Shown here one piece after another: positions 35,943 to 43,963 of a stretch of 64,000 nt of DNA. The stretch is taken from assembly GCF_014250685.1 (NCBI RefSeq), contig NZ_JACFAJ010000006.1, positions 372,001-436,000 of the forward strand. Direction: 5' to 3'. A program made the translations under genes and the position numbers. The notes below the pieces were generated by a model. That model saw only the letters and a list, made by a program, of their open reading frames with translations. It ran no database searches and was not told the origin of the DNA. Source of the DNA: Cetobacterium sp. 2A. GTDB lineage: Bacteria; Fusobacteriota; Fusobacteriia; Fusobacteriales; Fusobacteriaceae. Position 1 is the first letter of the stretch. Every line of letters starts with the position of its first letter.

Positions 35943-36031
35943 AGATGGTGTTAAAGTTATCCCCCTTAACACCCTTTAACATACTTCCCCCCAAAGAAAC
36001 CTAGAATCCCCCTAGGTTTCTTATTTTTTTT
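35943..36031 (+). ncRNA. Candidate C-rich small RNA
   Basis: On the plus strand, facing all nearby genes. Hairpin 1 (GGTGTTAA 35947-35954 with TTAACACC 35966-35973) shows CCCCC in its loop; CTTTAACA (35974-35981) can replace the 3' arm in an alternative fold. A linker with CCCCCC (35987-35992) follows. Hairpin 2 is an 11-bp intrinsic terminator (35994-36004 with 36012-36022, loop AATCCCC) ending in U8 (36024-36031). A TATAAT lies at 35931-35936, but I see no good -35. No open reading frame or upstream plus-strand gene explains the terminator. The three C-runs could pair with the G5 Shine-Dalgarno sites used locally. Confidence 0.6.
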
Positions 36032-36045
36032 GGAGAAATTTTTTA

Positions 36046-36480
36046 TTAGTTTATTCTAGTTAATAATTCTCTATATTGTTTTACTAAAAGCTTTATCATA
36101 GTCTTTCTAATAATTTGATACCATTTAAACTGCATAGCTTCCATACCTTTTATTGAATCTGATACCATTCTCTTTAAAAATTCCATCTCTTCAAATGATA
36201 GTCTAAGTTCCATCTTATTCTTGTCATCCGCTACCATTTTTATATAATCAAAAAATTCTACTAATCCTTGATTTTGACCATTCATGTTCGCACCAAATTG
36301 TTTTTTTACTTCATCAACAAATTTAGATAAGAATTTTTTACTATTTTTATCTAGCTTAACCACATACTTTCTTTTACCTTTTCCAATCTTTTGAATAGTA
36401 TTCATCATTCCCATCATAGATGACATGCTATTCATTTGCATAGGATTCATATTATTTGGATTTACTCTTTGAGCTTTCAT
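36046..36480 (-). CDS. Small Met-rich N-terminus protein, unknown function
   Basis: 144 residues, basic. Residues 11-26 are very rich in Met, Asn and Ser (MNPMQMNSMSSMMGMM), then a helical domain with KFLSKFVDEVKKQFG and LRLSFEEMEFLKRMVSDSIKGMEAMQFKWYQIIRKTMIKLLVKQYRELL. No membrane segment or metal-binding Cys. I do not recognise the family. It follows tsaC by 14 bp with a proper ribosome site (GGAGG), so it is probably a real gene. The C-terminal part is strongly amphipathic and may bind a partner. Confidence 0.72.
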   Translation of the reverse strand: MKAQRVNPNNMNPMQMNSMSSMMGMMNTIQKIGKGKRKYVVKLDKNSKKFLSKFVDEVKKQFGANMNGQNQGLVEFFDYIKMVADDKNKMELRLSFEEMEFLKRMVSDSIKGMEAMQFKWYQIIRKTMIKLLVKQYRELLTRIN

Positions 36481-36494
36481 TTTTACCTCCAGAA

Positions 36495-37130
36495 TTAAAA
36501 TTTACCAATAACTTTCTCTATTTCTATCTTAGAGATTGCTCCTTCTCTAAGGATTTTTGGATTGTTGGTGCTCATATCAATTATTGTAGACTCATTTCCA
36601 ACTGGAGTCATACCACAATTTACAGCTATTTCCACTCTATCTAAAAAAATTTTAGATACTTCATCAAAACTTCTAGGAGTTTTTTCTCCCGATATATTTG
36701 CACTTGTTGTTGGCATTATTCCACCAACAGCCTCTATTATTTGTAAAGAAATTTTATAGTCAGGCATTCTAACTCCAACAGTTTTCCCGTTAGATACCAT
36801 AATCTCAGGAATTATATCTTTTTTTCTAAGAATTATAGTTAAACCACCTGGCCAAAATATTTCCATTAATTTTTCAACTTTTTCTCTATTCTCTTCTTCT
36901 ATATATGCTATTTTTTCAACGTTCTCTTTTTTGCTTACAAGAGCTATAAGTGGAGAGTTAAAATTACGCTCTTTTGCACTGTATATTTTTTTTATACTTT
37001 CTAAAGAATCAATATTACCACCGACACCATAAACAGTATCAGTCGGATAGATTATAAGCGACCCTTGGAAAATTTCCTCTTTAATTTTTTTAAAATCTAT
37101 ATTTTCTACATTAAAGATTAATTCTGCCAC
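36495..37130 (-). CDS. tsaC: L-threonylcarbamoyladenylate synthase (Sua5/YrdC family)
   Basis: Makes threonylcarbamoyl-AMP for the t6A37 modification of ANN-decoding tRNAs. The 211-residue protein has IYPTDTVYGVGGNIDS, KERNFNSPLIALV, WPGGLTIIL, VGVRMPDY and PTTSANISGEKTP, the whole YrdC core; it lacks the extra Sua5 domain. Downstream gene begins 14 bp later. Confidence 0.94.
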   Translation of the reverse strand: MAELIFNVENIDFKKIKEEIFQGSLIIYPTDTVYGVGGNIDSLESIKKIYSAKERNFNSPLIALVSKKENVEKIAYIEEENREKVEKLMEIFWPGGLTIILRKKDIIPEIMVSNGKTVGVRMPDYKISLQIIEAVGGIMPTTSANISGEKTPRSFDEVSKIFLDRVEIAVNCGMTPVGNESTIIDMSTNNPKILREGAISKIEIEKVIGKF

Positions 37131-37175
37131 AACTTACTCCATTTCCAAATAGTTTTTAATAATTTTATCATATCT

Positions 37176-37207
37176 AAAAAAAAAAAGCTAGTATAGCACT
37201 AGCTTTT
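37176..37207 (-). terminator. Terminator after prs
   Basis: AAAAGCTAGT (37183-37192) with ACTAGCTTTT (37198-37207), loop ATAGC; on the minus strand a long U-run follows. Confidence 0.92.
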
Positions 37208-37218
37208 ATTTGTTATTT

Positions 37219-38172
37219 TTATTTCTTTTCGAACAATTCTGAAACAGATTGGTTATTTACAATTCTTCTCATAGCTTCTGCTAGTACTTCATCAACAGAG
37301 ATAACTTTTATTTTATCTATTTGTTTTGCTTCTGGTAAAGCGATTGAATCAGTTATAACAACCTCTTTTAAGCATGAAGCTTGTAATCTTTCTATAGCAG
37401 GATCAGAGAACACTCCATGAGTACAACAAGCATAAGCCTCTTTAGCTCCTCTTGCCATTATAGCTTCTGCACCATTTGTGATAGTTCCAGCTGTATCTAT
37501 CATATCATCTATGAAGATAGCAGTTTTCCCTTCTACTTCACCAATTAGGTTCATAACTTCTGACATATTTGGCTTAGGTCTTCTCTTGTCAATTATAGCT
37601 ATTTTACAATCTAACCACTCAGCTAATTTTCTAGCTCTTTTTACTCCACCAATATCAGGAGAAACAACAACTATTTCCTCTCCATAAAGTCCTTTTTGGA
37701 TAAAGTATTTTGCAAGAAGTGGTAACGCTTGCATGTGGTCAACTGGGATATCAAAGAATCCTTGAATTTGATCTGCATGTAAATCCATAGTTACTATTCT
37801 GTTAGCACCCGCTTTAGTAAGTAGATTTGCTACTAATTTTGAAGTGATTGGTTCTCTAGGACTTGATTTTCTATCCTGTCTTGCATATCCATAGTATGGA
37901 ATTATAACGTTTATCGATCTTGCTGAAGCTCTTTTTAACGCATCAATGAAAATTAAAAGTTCCATTAAATTTTCATTTACTGGTTCTGAAGTTGATTGTA
38001 CTATAAATACATCTCTACCTCTAACAGTTTCATCTACTCTTACATAAACCTCTCCATCTTTAAATCTTACAATTTCAACTTCACCTAATGGAAGTCCGTA
38101 CTTTTCACCTATTTTTTTAGCTAATTCTACATTTGAAGTCCCTGCGAAGATTTTTACATCAGTTCTTAACAT
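37219..38172 (-). CDS. prs: Ribose-phosphate pyrophosphokinase
   Basis: Makes PRPP for purine, pyrimidine, NAD and His/Trp synthesis. From ATG 38170-38172 the protein has 317 residues, the usual length. [60 protein letters not shown] and the PRPP loop [13 protein letters not shown] are conserved. The start overlaps the end of glmU by a few bases (GGAGG 11 nt ahead), giving a glmU-prs operon. Confidence 0.96.
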   Translation of the reverse strand: MLRTDVKIFAGTSNVELAKKIGEKYGLPLGEVEIVRFKDGEVYVRVDETVRGRDVFIVQSTSEPVNENLMELLIFIDALKRASARSINVIIPYYGYARQDRKSSPREPITSKLVANLLTKAGANRIVTMDLHADQIQGFFDIPVDHMQALPLLAKYFIQKGLYGEEIVVVSPDIGGVKRARKLAEWLDCKIAIIDKRRPKPNMSEVMNLIGEVEGKTAIFIDDMIDTAGTITNGAEAIMARGAKEAYACCTHGVFSDPAIERLQASCLKEVVITDSIALPEAKQIDKIKVISVDEVLAEAMRRIVNNQSVSELFEKK

Positions 38173-38177
38173 CTTAT

Positions 38178-39524
38178 CTATTTCCTCCAATCAAATTTTA
38201 TAACTTGTTTACTTCTAGATACAGCTAAAGCATTAGATGGTACATCTTTAGTGATAACTGATCCAGCTCCCACCAGGGAGTTATCTCCTATTTCTACTGG
38301 GGCAACTAACATTGAGTCACTGCCAATAAAAGAGTTTTTTCCAATAATAGTCTTGAATTTATTTTTTCCATCATAGTTACAAGTTATTGTCCCTGCCCCT
38401 ATATTTGTTTTTTCTCCGATTGTTGCATCGCCTAAGTATGTTAAATGACCAGCCTTAACTCCTTTTTCTAGAGTTGACTTTTTAATTTCAACGAAGTTAC
38501 CTACGTGCACATCCTCTTTCAAGTGTGCTTTTGGTCTTAAATGTGCAAATGGTCCAATAGTAACTCTATCTTCCACTACACTGCTTTCTATAACTGAACT
38601 CTCTATTTTCACAGAGTTTGAAATAATACTATCTACAATTCTAGTATTTCCAATAATTTCACAGTTTGATCCAATCTTTGTATTCCCTTGTAAAATTACG
38701 CCTGGGTAAATAATAGTATCTTGTCCTACCTCAACACTTTCTTCTATATAAGTGTTCCTTGGATCAATAAAGATTACTCCAGCATCCATAAGAGCTGTAT
38801 TTTTTCTTTCTCTTAATGTTTCACTAGCCATAGCTAATTCAACCTTAGAATTAACTCCCAAAGTTTCTATGTTCTCTTCTAGAGTATAGCACTCTACAAG
38901 TTTTCCCTCTTTAACATTTATGCCTATAACATCAGTAAGGTAGTATTCACCTTTCTCATTATTATTATCTATTTTAGAAAGTGCATCAAAGAGATCTTTT
39001 GATTTAAAACAGTAAACACCTGCATTTATTTCTCTTATCTTTTTTACAGCTTCACTAGCTTCTTTTTCTTCAACTATTCCAACTACTTTTCCTTCGCTTT
39101 TAACTATTCTTCCATATCCAAATGGATTTTCACAAATAGCTGTTAAAATTGTTGTAGTTGCATTCGAATCTTTATGTTGTTTGTACATCTCTTTTAAAGT
39201 AGACTCTTTTAAAAGAGGAGTATCTCCACAAAGAACCATAATATCTCCGTTGTAATCCTTCAATAATTCCGATGCTTGCATAATTGCATGTCCAGTCCCC
39301 AACTGTTCTTCTTGAACTACATATGGAATATCTCCTACAACTTCTAGTATCGTTTCTTTTTTATGACCAAGTATTAAAATATTTTCTTCTACTCCAATAT
39401 TTTTACATATAGTAATTATTTTTTCTATCATGGGAATTCCATTTACTCTATGTATTACCTTTGGCAATTCTGACTTCATTCTAGTTCCTTTTCCTGCGGC
39501 TAAAATAAGTGTCTTCAACTTCAT
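38178..39524 (-). CDS. glmU: Bifunctional GlcNAc-1-phosphate uridylyltransferase / GlcN-1-P acetyltransferase
   Basis: Makes UDP-GlcNAc, the precursor of peptidoglycan and lipid A. The 448-residue protein has the pyrophosphorylase domain ([33 protein letters not shown]) and a C-terminal left-handed beta helix with hexapeptide repeats ([39 protein letters not shown]). Operon with prs. Confidence 0.96.
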   Translation of the reverse strand: MKLKTLILAAGKGTRMKSELPKVIHRVNGIPMIEKIITICKNIGVEENILILGHKKETILEVVGDIPYVVQEEQLGTGHAIMQASELLKDYNGDIMVLCGDTPLLKESTLKEMYKQHKDSNATTTILTAICENPFGYGRIVKSEGKVVGIVEEKEASEAVKKIREINAGVYCFKSKDLFDALSKIDNNNEKGEYYLTDVIGINVKEGKLVECYTLEENIETLGVNSKVELAMASETLRERKNTALMDAGVIFIDPRNTYIEESVEVGQDTIIYPGVILQGNTKIGSNCEIIGNTRIVDSIISNSVKIESSVIESSVVEDRVTIGPFAHLRPKAHLKEDVHVGNFVEIKKSTLEKGVKAGHLTYLGDATIGEKTNIGAGTITCNYDGKNKFKTIIGKNSFIGSDSMLVAPVEIGDNSLVGAGSVITKDVPSNALAVSRSKQVIKFDWRK

Positions 39525-39585
39525 TAAATTCCCCCGTTCATCTTAATTCAAGTAATTATATCATACAGAATATTTCATTTCAACA

Positions 39586-40122
39586 TTATTCCTTGTTTAA
39601 CTTTTCATATGCCTCATTTATTTCCTTAAACTTTTTTTCATGGTAATCTCTAAGTTCTTGTGTTTCGTTAACATATTTGTCTGGATGGTGCTTTTTAGCT
39701 AAATCTCTGTATGCTTTTTTTATCTCATCTTTAGACGATCCTTTTTCAACTCCTAAAACAGAATAATATTTACTCTTGTCTTCAAAATGCCCACCAAAAG
39801 GATTTCCTTGGTTGCTATACCCATTCCCACCAGTATAGTGTTGTCCGCCAGCCTGTTTAAAAAACTCTTCAAAATCTTCAGTTTTATAAGTTTTATAGTA
39901 ATAACTTTTTCCTTGTGGAGGATTTTTCTTTCTTCTAAAGTATGATATTAATCCGATTATAAGTAGTATCGGAAAGAATTTGATAACAAAAAACCCAAAG
40001 AAAGAAAGTAATAATGCCATAAAAAATAGTACTGGTAAAGCACTTATAGCTTTATTCATTCCAAAGATTATTGCTATTAAAAAAAATATTACAAAAGTTA
40101 TTCCTATCGCTATTTCAATCAT
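39586..40122 (-). CDS. Membrane-anchored DnaJ-domain protein
   Basis: 178 residues from ATG 40120-40122, which has GGAGAAG ahead; a longer reading upstream would run through a terminator stem. Two N-terminal membrane helices (about 2-25 and 30-65) are followed by a Gly/Tyr-rich linker and a C-terminal J domain ([33 protein letters not shown]) with the HPD motif. The J domain would stimulate DnaK at the membrane. The C-terminal J-domain position is reminiscent of DjlA-type co-chaperones, but it lacks TerB. Confidence 0.85.
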   Translation of the reverse strand: MIEIAIGITFVIFFLIAIIFGMNKAISALPVLFFMALLLSFFGFFVIKFFPILLIIGLISYFRRKKNPPQGKSYYYKTYKTEDFEEFFKQAGGQHYTGGNGYSNQGNPFGGHFEDKSKYYSVLGVEKGSSKDEIKKAYRDLAKKHHPDKYVNETQELRDYHEKKFKEINEAYEKLNKE

Positions 40123-40149
40123 TTCTTCTCCTTCGAATCTATATAAATT

Positions 40150-40204
40150 ATAAAAAAAATAGAAAGACAGGGACAAAAACAGCTCTTCTCCCTTTCTCCC
40201 TATT
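40150..40204 (-). terminator. Terminator after the TPR gene
   Basis: A 16-bp stem with one mismatch (40158-40173 with 40189-40204) and a U8 tail on the minus strand. It separates the TPR gene from the DnaJ-domain gene. Confidence 0.85.
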
Positions 40205-40213
40205 TTCAATTAA

Positions 40214-40786
40214 TTATTGTTTGTTTTCTGCTTCGATTTCATTTTTTAAATATTCGATCTTCTCTTTTATTTGAGAATCTCTAGGATCAATTTCATAAGC
40301 TGTAATATACTCTCTTAAAGCTCTTCTTCTTCTACCCATATCCTCATACTTTTTAGCAAAATCTAAATGGGCAGTATAAATATCCAAATCCAAAAATATC
40401 GCAAAATCATAACTATTTATCGCTTCTCTTACCAGTCCAGCTCTAGAACAAACATTTCCTAAGAGAAAATAAACAAAAGGTTCTTCAGGCTCTAAATCTA
40501 AATAATTATTAAAGCATTCTATTGCTTTTTTATAATCTTCTAGTTCATAACTTAGATATCCTATAAATCCCCATAACTGGGCATTTTTAGAATCCATTTT
40601 CAAAAGCTTCTCATAAATTTTGACAGCACCCTTACAATCTTTTTTATAATAAAGGATTGTAGCAAGCTCCTCTAATTTAGCTTTATCATTTGGATTTTCT
40701 AGTAGTTCAAATCTTAAATGTTCCTCGTATGTAAAGAGATCCATCTCTTTATTACAATACTTATTAAATATTTGCGTTTTAAGCAT
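40214..40786 (-). CDS. Tetratricopeptide-repeat protein
   Basis: 190 residues, cytoplasmic, built of about four TPRs (AKLEELATILYYKKDCKGAVKIYEKLLKMD, AQLWGFIGYLSYELEDYKKAIECFNNYLDLEP, PFVYFLLGNVCSRAGLVREAINSYDFAIFLD, TAHLDFAKKYEDMGRRRRALREYITAYEIDP). A protein-interaction scaffold; partner unknown. Shine-Dalgarno AAGGGGGA seven bases ahead of ATG. Own promoter and terminator. Confidence 0.85.
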   Translation of the reverse strand: MLKTQIFNKYCNKEMDLFTYEEHLRFELLENPNDKAKLEELATILYYKKDCKGAVKIYEKLLKMDSKNAQLWGFIGYLSYELEDYKKAIECFNNYLDLEPEEPFVYFLLGNVCSRAGLVREAINSYDFAIFLDLDIYTAHLDFAKKYEDMGRRRRALREYITAYEIDPRDSQIKEKIEYLKNEIEAENKQ

Positions 40787-40826
40787 AGTTGGTCCCCCTT
40801 AGCTATGTTAAATTAACCCTAGGTGA

Positions 40827-40835
40827 ATTATAGCA
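40827..40835 (-). promoter_or_regulatory. Extended -10 promoter of the TPR gene
   Basis: TGCTATAAT on the minus strand, an extended -10 match. No good -35 at 17 bp (TTAAAT). Confidence 0.55.
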
Positions 40836-40870
40836 TACTTTCTAAATATATTTAAGTCCCTATTTTCAAT

Positions 40871-40903
40871 AAAAAAAGATGGAGAATCAAAAGATTCCCC
40901 ATC
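40871..40903 (-). terminator. Terminator after rplT
   Basis: GATGGGGAATC pairs with GATTCTCCATC (11 bp, one G-U) with an AAAA/UUUU loop, then U7 on the minus strand. Confidence 0.92.
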
Positions 40904-40919
40904 AATATTTTAACTCTAA

Positions 40920-41270
40920 TTAAAGAGCTGCTTTTGCAGTTTCAGCTAATTTAGCGAACTCAGTTGCATTGTTTAAAGCGATGTCAGCTAGAACTTTTCT
41001 ATCTAACTCGATTCCTGCTCTCTTTAATCCGTTCATTAAAGTAGAGTAAGTTAATCCGTTTATTCTTGCAGCAGCGTTGATTCTGATGATCCATAATTGT
41101 CTCATCTTTCTCTTTCTTACTAATCTATCTCTTGTTGAATAAACTGCAGCTTTATTAGTTGCTTGTTTCGCTTGTTTGAAAGCGTCTCCAGATGCACCTC
41201 TAAATCCTTTTGCAGCTTTTAAAACTTTTTTATGTCTTCTTCTTCTAACTATTCCAGTTTTAACTCTCAT
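40920..41270 (-). CDS. rplT: Ribosomal protein L20
   Basis: 116 residues, strongly basic N-terminus ([25 protein letters not shown]) and [40 protein letters not shown]. Early-assembly 50S protein. Last gene of infC-rpmI-rplT. L20 may feed back on its own mRNA leader in low-GC bacteria. Confidence 0.97.
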   Translation of the reverse strand: MRVKTGIVRRRRHKKVLKAAKGFRGASGDAFKQAKQATNKAAVYSTRDRLVRKRKMRQLWIIRINAAARINGLTYSTLMNGLKRAGIELDRKVLADIALNNATEFAKLAETAKAAL

Positions 41271-41322
41271 TACTTTTCCTCCTAAAATTATTTAACGATA
41301 ATATGAATTAATGGGGTTATTA

Positions 41323-41529
41323 TTATCTTCCAGCTCCGTATGGTAATAAAGCTTTCATGTGCTTCTCTAAAGTAGATGTTACAACCATATCTTTCTTAAG
41401 GTTGTTCTTTCTCTTTCTAGTTTTCTTTGTTAGTATATGACTTTTTCCTGAGTGTTTAACTACGAACTTACCTGTTCCAGTTACCTTGATTCTTTTTTTA
41501 GCACCTCTATGAGTTTTCATTTTTGGCAT
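41323..41529 (-). CDS. rpmI: Ribosomal protein L35
   Basis: 68 residues, [21 protein letters not shown] with the usual Lys/Arg-rich [13 protein letters not shown] and C-terminal LPYGAGR. Between infC and rplT in the standard order. Confidence 0.97.
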   Translation of the reverse strand: MPKMKTHRGAKKRIKVTGTGKFVVKHSGKSHILTKKTRKRKNNLKKDMVVTSTLEKHMKALLPYGAGR

Positions 41530-41559
41530 TGTTATGTTCCTCCTCTCGAATATTTAAAC

Positions 41560-42066
41560 CTATTTTTTTGGTGATAATATTAAATGCTTTTGCTTATCGC
41601 TATATTTTTTATCAACTTCCGCTATAGCTGTAAATCTGTCAGCTATTTGGTCCAGCATTCCAATTCCAATTTCAGCATACATTCTCTCTCTTCCATACTG
41701 AACAAGAGTAATTTTTACTTTGTTGTCCTTAGCAAGGAATTTTTCAACTTGTGCAATTTTAGTCTCTCTATCGTTGTCATCGATTCTAGCAGTGAATTTA
41801 ACTTCTTTTACTATTATCTGCTTCTGATTTTTTTTAGCTTCTTTAGCTTTTCTTGCTTGCTCATACTTATACTTTCCGTAGTCCATAATTTTACAAACTG
41901 GTGGCTTAGAGTTTGGTGAAATTTCTACTAGATCTAACTCTTTTTGTCTAGCAAGCTCCATTGCTTCTTGAGCCGACATTATACCTAGTTGCTCACCCTC
42001 TTCAGAGATTATTCTAATCTCTCTACCTTTAATTTTCTCATTTATTCTGATTTTGTCTGAAATAAT
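41560..42066 (-). CDS. infC: Translation initiation factor IF-3 (probable AUU start)
   Basis: About 168 residues. IRINEKIKGREIRIISEEGEQLGIM, the linker SPNSKPPVCKIMDYGKYKYEQARKAKEAKKNQ and the C-terminal domain DRETKIAQVEKFLAKDNKVKITLVQYGRE are typical. No ATG precedes them. The GTG at 42070-42072 is itself part of the Shine-Dalgarno AGGGGG-TG; the ATT at 42064-42066 lies five bases after GGGGG (a second ATT follows). Non-canonical AUU starts are well known for infC in E. coli and Bacillus, where IF-3 proofreads and so limits its own synthesis. I mark the first ATT as start. Confidence 0.9.
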   Translation of the reverse strand: MISDKIRINEKIKGREIRIISEEGEQLGIMSAQEAMELARQKELDLVEISPNSKPPVCKIMDYGKYKYEQARKAKEAKKNQKQIIVKEVKFTARIDDNDRETKIAQVEKFLAKDNKVKITLVQYGRERMYAEIGIGMLDQIADRFTAIAEVDKKYSDKQKHLILSPKK

Positions 42067-42092
42067 AGACACCCCCTATGAATTCTTTAAAT

Positions 42093-42243
42093 AAAAAAAA
42101 CAGGACGTGAAACATCCTGTAAACTTCAAAACTATCCATCAGGGTATAAACCCGGAAAAAATTTTGATAACCTTATGAAGATTCTTTGTCTTACAAGGTG
42201 AGAAACAGGAGTTTCTTCTTTAAAAATTCCTTAATTAATATCT
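42093..42243 (-). promoter_or_regulatory. infC operon leader with attenuator (L20-leader-like)
   Basis: The ~170-nt leader ends in a terminator (ACAGGATGT 42112-42120 with ACGTCCTGT 42100-42108, three-base loop, U8). An upstream UCCUGU (42205-42210) can pair with the ACAGGA of the terminator 5' arm to form an antiterminator. This is the layout of the ribosomal-protein L20 leaders of Bacillus; the ligand (L20 or another) is inferred. Confidence 0.72.
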
Positions 42244-42249
42244 ATAATG

Positions 42250-42279
42250 ATTATAACATTTTTGTTAAAAATCTGTCAA
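42250..42279 (-). promoter_or_regulatory. infC-rpmI-rplT promoter
   Basis: TTGACA (42274-42279), 18-bp spacer, TATAAT (42250-42255) on the minus strand, directly after tRNA-Arg. Confidence 0.88.
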
Positions 42280-42299
42280 ATGTTTTTTATTTAAACTCA

Positions 42300-42376
42300 T
42301 GGCGCACCCAAGAGGAATCGAACCCCTAACCCCCTGATCCGTAGTCAGGTGCTCTATCCAATTGAGCCATGAGTGC
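42300..42376 (-). tRNA. tRNA-Arg (ACG)
   Basis: 77 nt with encoded CCA. Acceptor GCACTCA with TGGGTGC, anticodon loop CTACGGA carrying ACG (read as ICG after deamination), T-loop TTCGATT. Confidence 0.95.
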
Positions 42377-42387
42377 GTATTTTTTCT

Positions 42388-42414
42388 AAAAAAAAAAGGT
42401 AGATTAACTACCTT
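42388..42414 (-). terminator. Terminator-like hairpin between tRNA-Ser and tRNA-Arg
   Basis: AAGGTAG and CTACCTT form a 7-bp stem with a 5-nt loop, followed by U10 on the minus strand. It should end the Ser-Ser unit, yet tRNA-Arg lies 12 bp further with no clear promoter of its own, so partial readthrough is possible. Confidence 0.7.
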
Positions 42415-42427
42415 GTATTATCAAAAA

Positions 42428-42519
42428 TGGCGGTGAAGGAGAGATTTGAACTCTCGGTACCGGATTAGCGGTACACTCCCTTAGCAGGGGAGCGCATTCG
42501 GCCACTCTGCCACTTCACC
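42428..42519 (-). tRNA. tRNA-Ser (GCT)
   Basis: 92-nt class II tRNA with CCA. Acceptor GGTGAAG with CTTCACC, anticodon loop CTGCTAA carrying GCU, long variable arm, T-loop TTCAAAT. Confidence 0.95.
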
Positions 42520-42527
42520 TTTTTGTA

Positions 42528-42611
42528 TGGCGGAGGACCAGAGACTCGAACTCTGAAGTCTTACGACGTCGGTTTTCAAGACCGATTCCTTACCAATTAG
42601 GATAATCCTCC
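42528..42611 (-). tRNA. tRNA-Ser (TGA)
   Basis: 84 nt with CCA. Acceptor GGAGGAT with GTCCTCC, anticodon loop CTTGAAA carrying UGA, variable arm of serine type, T-loop TTCGAGT. Confidence 0.94.
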
Positions 42612-42622
42612 ATACAAGATAG

Positions 42623-42651
42623 ATAGTAACATTTTTTTTTTTATCTGTCAA
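42623..42651 (-). promoter_or_regulatory. Promoter of the tRNA-Ser pair
   Basis: TTGACA (42646-42651), 17-bp A-rich spacer, TACTAT (42623-42628) on the minus strand, just ahead of tRNA-Ser(TGA). Confidence 0.82.
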
Positions 42652-42673
42652 CAGTTTTTAAAAAAAATATTTT

Positions 42674-42714
42674 AAAAAAAAAGATTTGAAGAGTGCATAG
42701 AATACACTCTTCAA
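42674..42714 (-). terminator. Terminator after the DUF1858 gene
   Basis: TTGAAGAGTG (42705-42714 read on minus) with CACTCTTCAA (42686-42695), 9-nt loop, then AUC and a U9 run on the minus strand. Confidence 0.88.
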
Positions 42715-42719
42715 TAAGA

Positions 42720-42926
42720 TTACTTAGCTGATTCTTCTGCTATTAATTCATTCATTTCTTTTATTATAGCATCTGCATCAAGACCGTGAGCTGATACTCC
42801 CTCTCCAAGAGTCTCTCCAGCTGCTACCATACACCCAACACATCCTAATCCGTGGTTCTTAAATACATTTGTAATTACTGGGTATTTTTGTACTGCTTCT
42901 AATATATTCATATCTTTAGTTACCAT
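42720..42926 (-). CDS. DUF1858-domain protein
   Basis: 68 residues: MVTKDMNILEAVQKYPVITNVFKNHGLGCVGCMVAAGETL. The helix-turn-helix-like DUF1858 domain with a CxxC (GLGCVGC) matches small proteins found alone or fused to hybrid-cluster or ScdA-like proteins. A role in redox or iron-sulfur chemistry is inferred only from the Cys pair. It is monocistronic with its own promoter and terminator. Confidence 0.88.
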   Translation of the reverse strand: MVTKDMNILEAVQKYPVITNVFKNHGLGCVGCMVAAGETLGEGVSAHGLDADAIIKEMNELIAEESAK

Positions 42927-42966
42927 TATTTATTCCTCCTAATTTTACATGACTTATCTTAAGCCA

Positions 42967-42995
42967 ATTATAATAAAATTTACTTTTTTTGTCAA
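42967..42995 (-). promoter_or_regulatory. Promoter of the DUF1858 gene
   Basis: TTGACA (42990-42995), 17-bp spacer, TATAAT (42967-42972), starting directly at the kdsD stop codon. A consensus promoter for a 68-residue protein suggests high expression. Confidence 0.88.
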
Positions 42996-43958
42996 CTATT
43001 TTCCAACCACATTTAACAGGTCATGTATTCTAACTACACCTATTACTTCTCTTCCTTTTAATACAGGTAAAACAGATATCTGACTCTCTCTATTTTCCAT
43101 AAGTTCCATGGCGTCCATAGCCATAATTTCTTCTCCTACAAAAATAAAGTTTCTTGTCATTATATCCTCAGCTTTTAAATCAAAAAATTTCTCTCTTCTT
43201 TTAAGAGCTCTTCTAATATCTCCTTCTGTAATTATCCCAACCATCTCATCATCTTGGACTATACATACAACTCCCAATCTTTTATTAGTCATTGTTAGGA
43301 TAATACTGTCTACATCACTTCCAATTGGTAGTATAGGAAGAGCCGACTCTTTATGCATAACATCTTTAACCTTCATAAGCAGTCTTCTTCCTAAGCTTCC
43401 ACCTGGATGATACACTGCAAAGTTTTCCGGTTTAAACCCTCTTTCTTTCGTCAATATTATAGAAAGAGCATCTCCCATCACTAAAGTTGCTGTTGTTGAA
43501 CAAGTCGGTGCTAAATTCATAGGACACGCTTCTTTTTCTACTCCTATATTTAAAACTACATCTGATGCAACTCCTAATCTTGAGTTAGGATTTCCAGTCA
43601 TAGCAATTAATTTTGCTCCGATTTTTTTAACTGAAGGTATTATAGATATCACTTCATCACTGTTTCCACTATTTGATATAGCTATAACTACATCTTTTGG
43701 ACTTATTATTCCTAAATCTCCATGAAGTCCTTCTGCCGAGTTCATAAATACTGCATATGTCCCTGTTGAAGCCATAGTTGCTGCTATTTTTTTTCCAATT
43801 ATTCCAGATTTTCCGATACCAGTTATAACAACTTTCCCTTTTGATTCAAGTATCATTTTTACTGCTACCATCATCTCATTTGAAATCTTATCTCTAACTC
43901 TTTTTAACTCTTCAATCTCTATATTGAATATCTCTTTTGCAAAATTTATCATTTCCAT
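42996..43958 (-). CDS. kdsD: Arabinose-5-phosphate isomerase (KpsF/GutQ family)
   Basis: Converts ribulose-5-P to arabinose-5-P, the first step to KDO. The 320-residue protein has a SIS domain (VVITGIGKSGIIGKKIAATMASTGTYAVFMNSAEGLHGDLG) and two C-terminal CBS domains (VKDVMHKESALPILPIGSDVDS and LKAEDIMTRNFIFVGEEIMAMDAME). It lies 5 bp after kdsA, so these two supply the lipopolysaccharide inner core. Confidence 0.94.
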   Translation of the reverse strand: MEMINFAKEIFNIEIEELKRVRDKISNEMMVAVKMILESKGKVVITGIGKSGIIGKKIAATMASTGTYAVFMNSAEGLHGDLGIISPKDVVIAISNSGNSDEVISIIPSVKKIGAKLIAMTGNPNSRLGVASDVVLNIGVEKEACPMNLAPTCSTTATLVMGDALSIILTKERGFKPENFAVYHPGGSLGRRLLMKVKDVMHKESALPILPIGSDVDSIILTMTNKRLGVVCIVQDDEMVGIITEGDIRRALKRREKFFDLKAEDIMTRNFIFVGEEIMAMDAMELMENRESQISVLPVLKGREVIGVVRIHDLLNVVGK

Positions 43959-43963
43959 ATAGT

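Noticed and set aside
35997..36022. Reading the hairpin near 36.0 kb as the terminator of the 36.05-36.48 kb minus-strand gene
   Set aside because: On the minus strand the stem is followed by G6 rather than a U-run, while on the plus strand it is followed by U8; so the plus-strand reading is favoured, although a shared role is not excluded.
40123..40209. Longer start of the DnaJ-domain protein
   Set aside because: It would place the coding start across a strong terminator stem (40158-40204), and a good ribosome site serves the ATG at 40120-40122.
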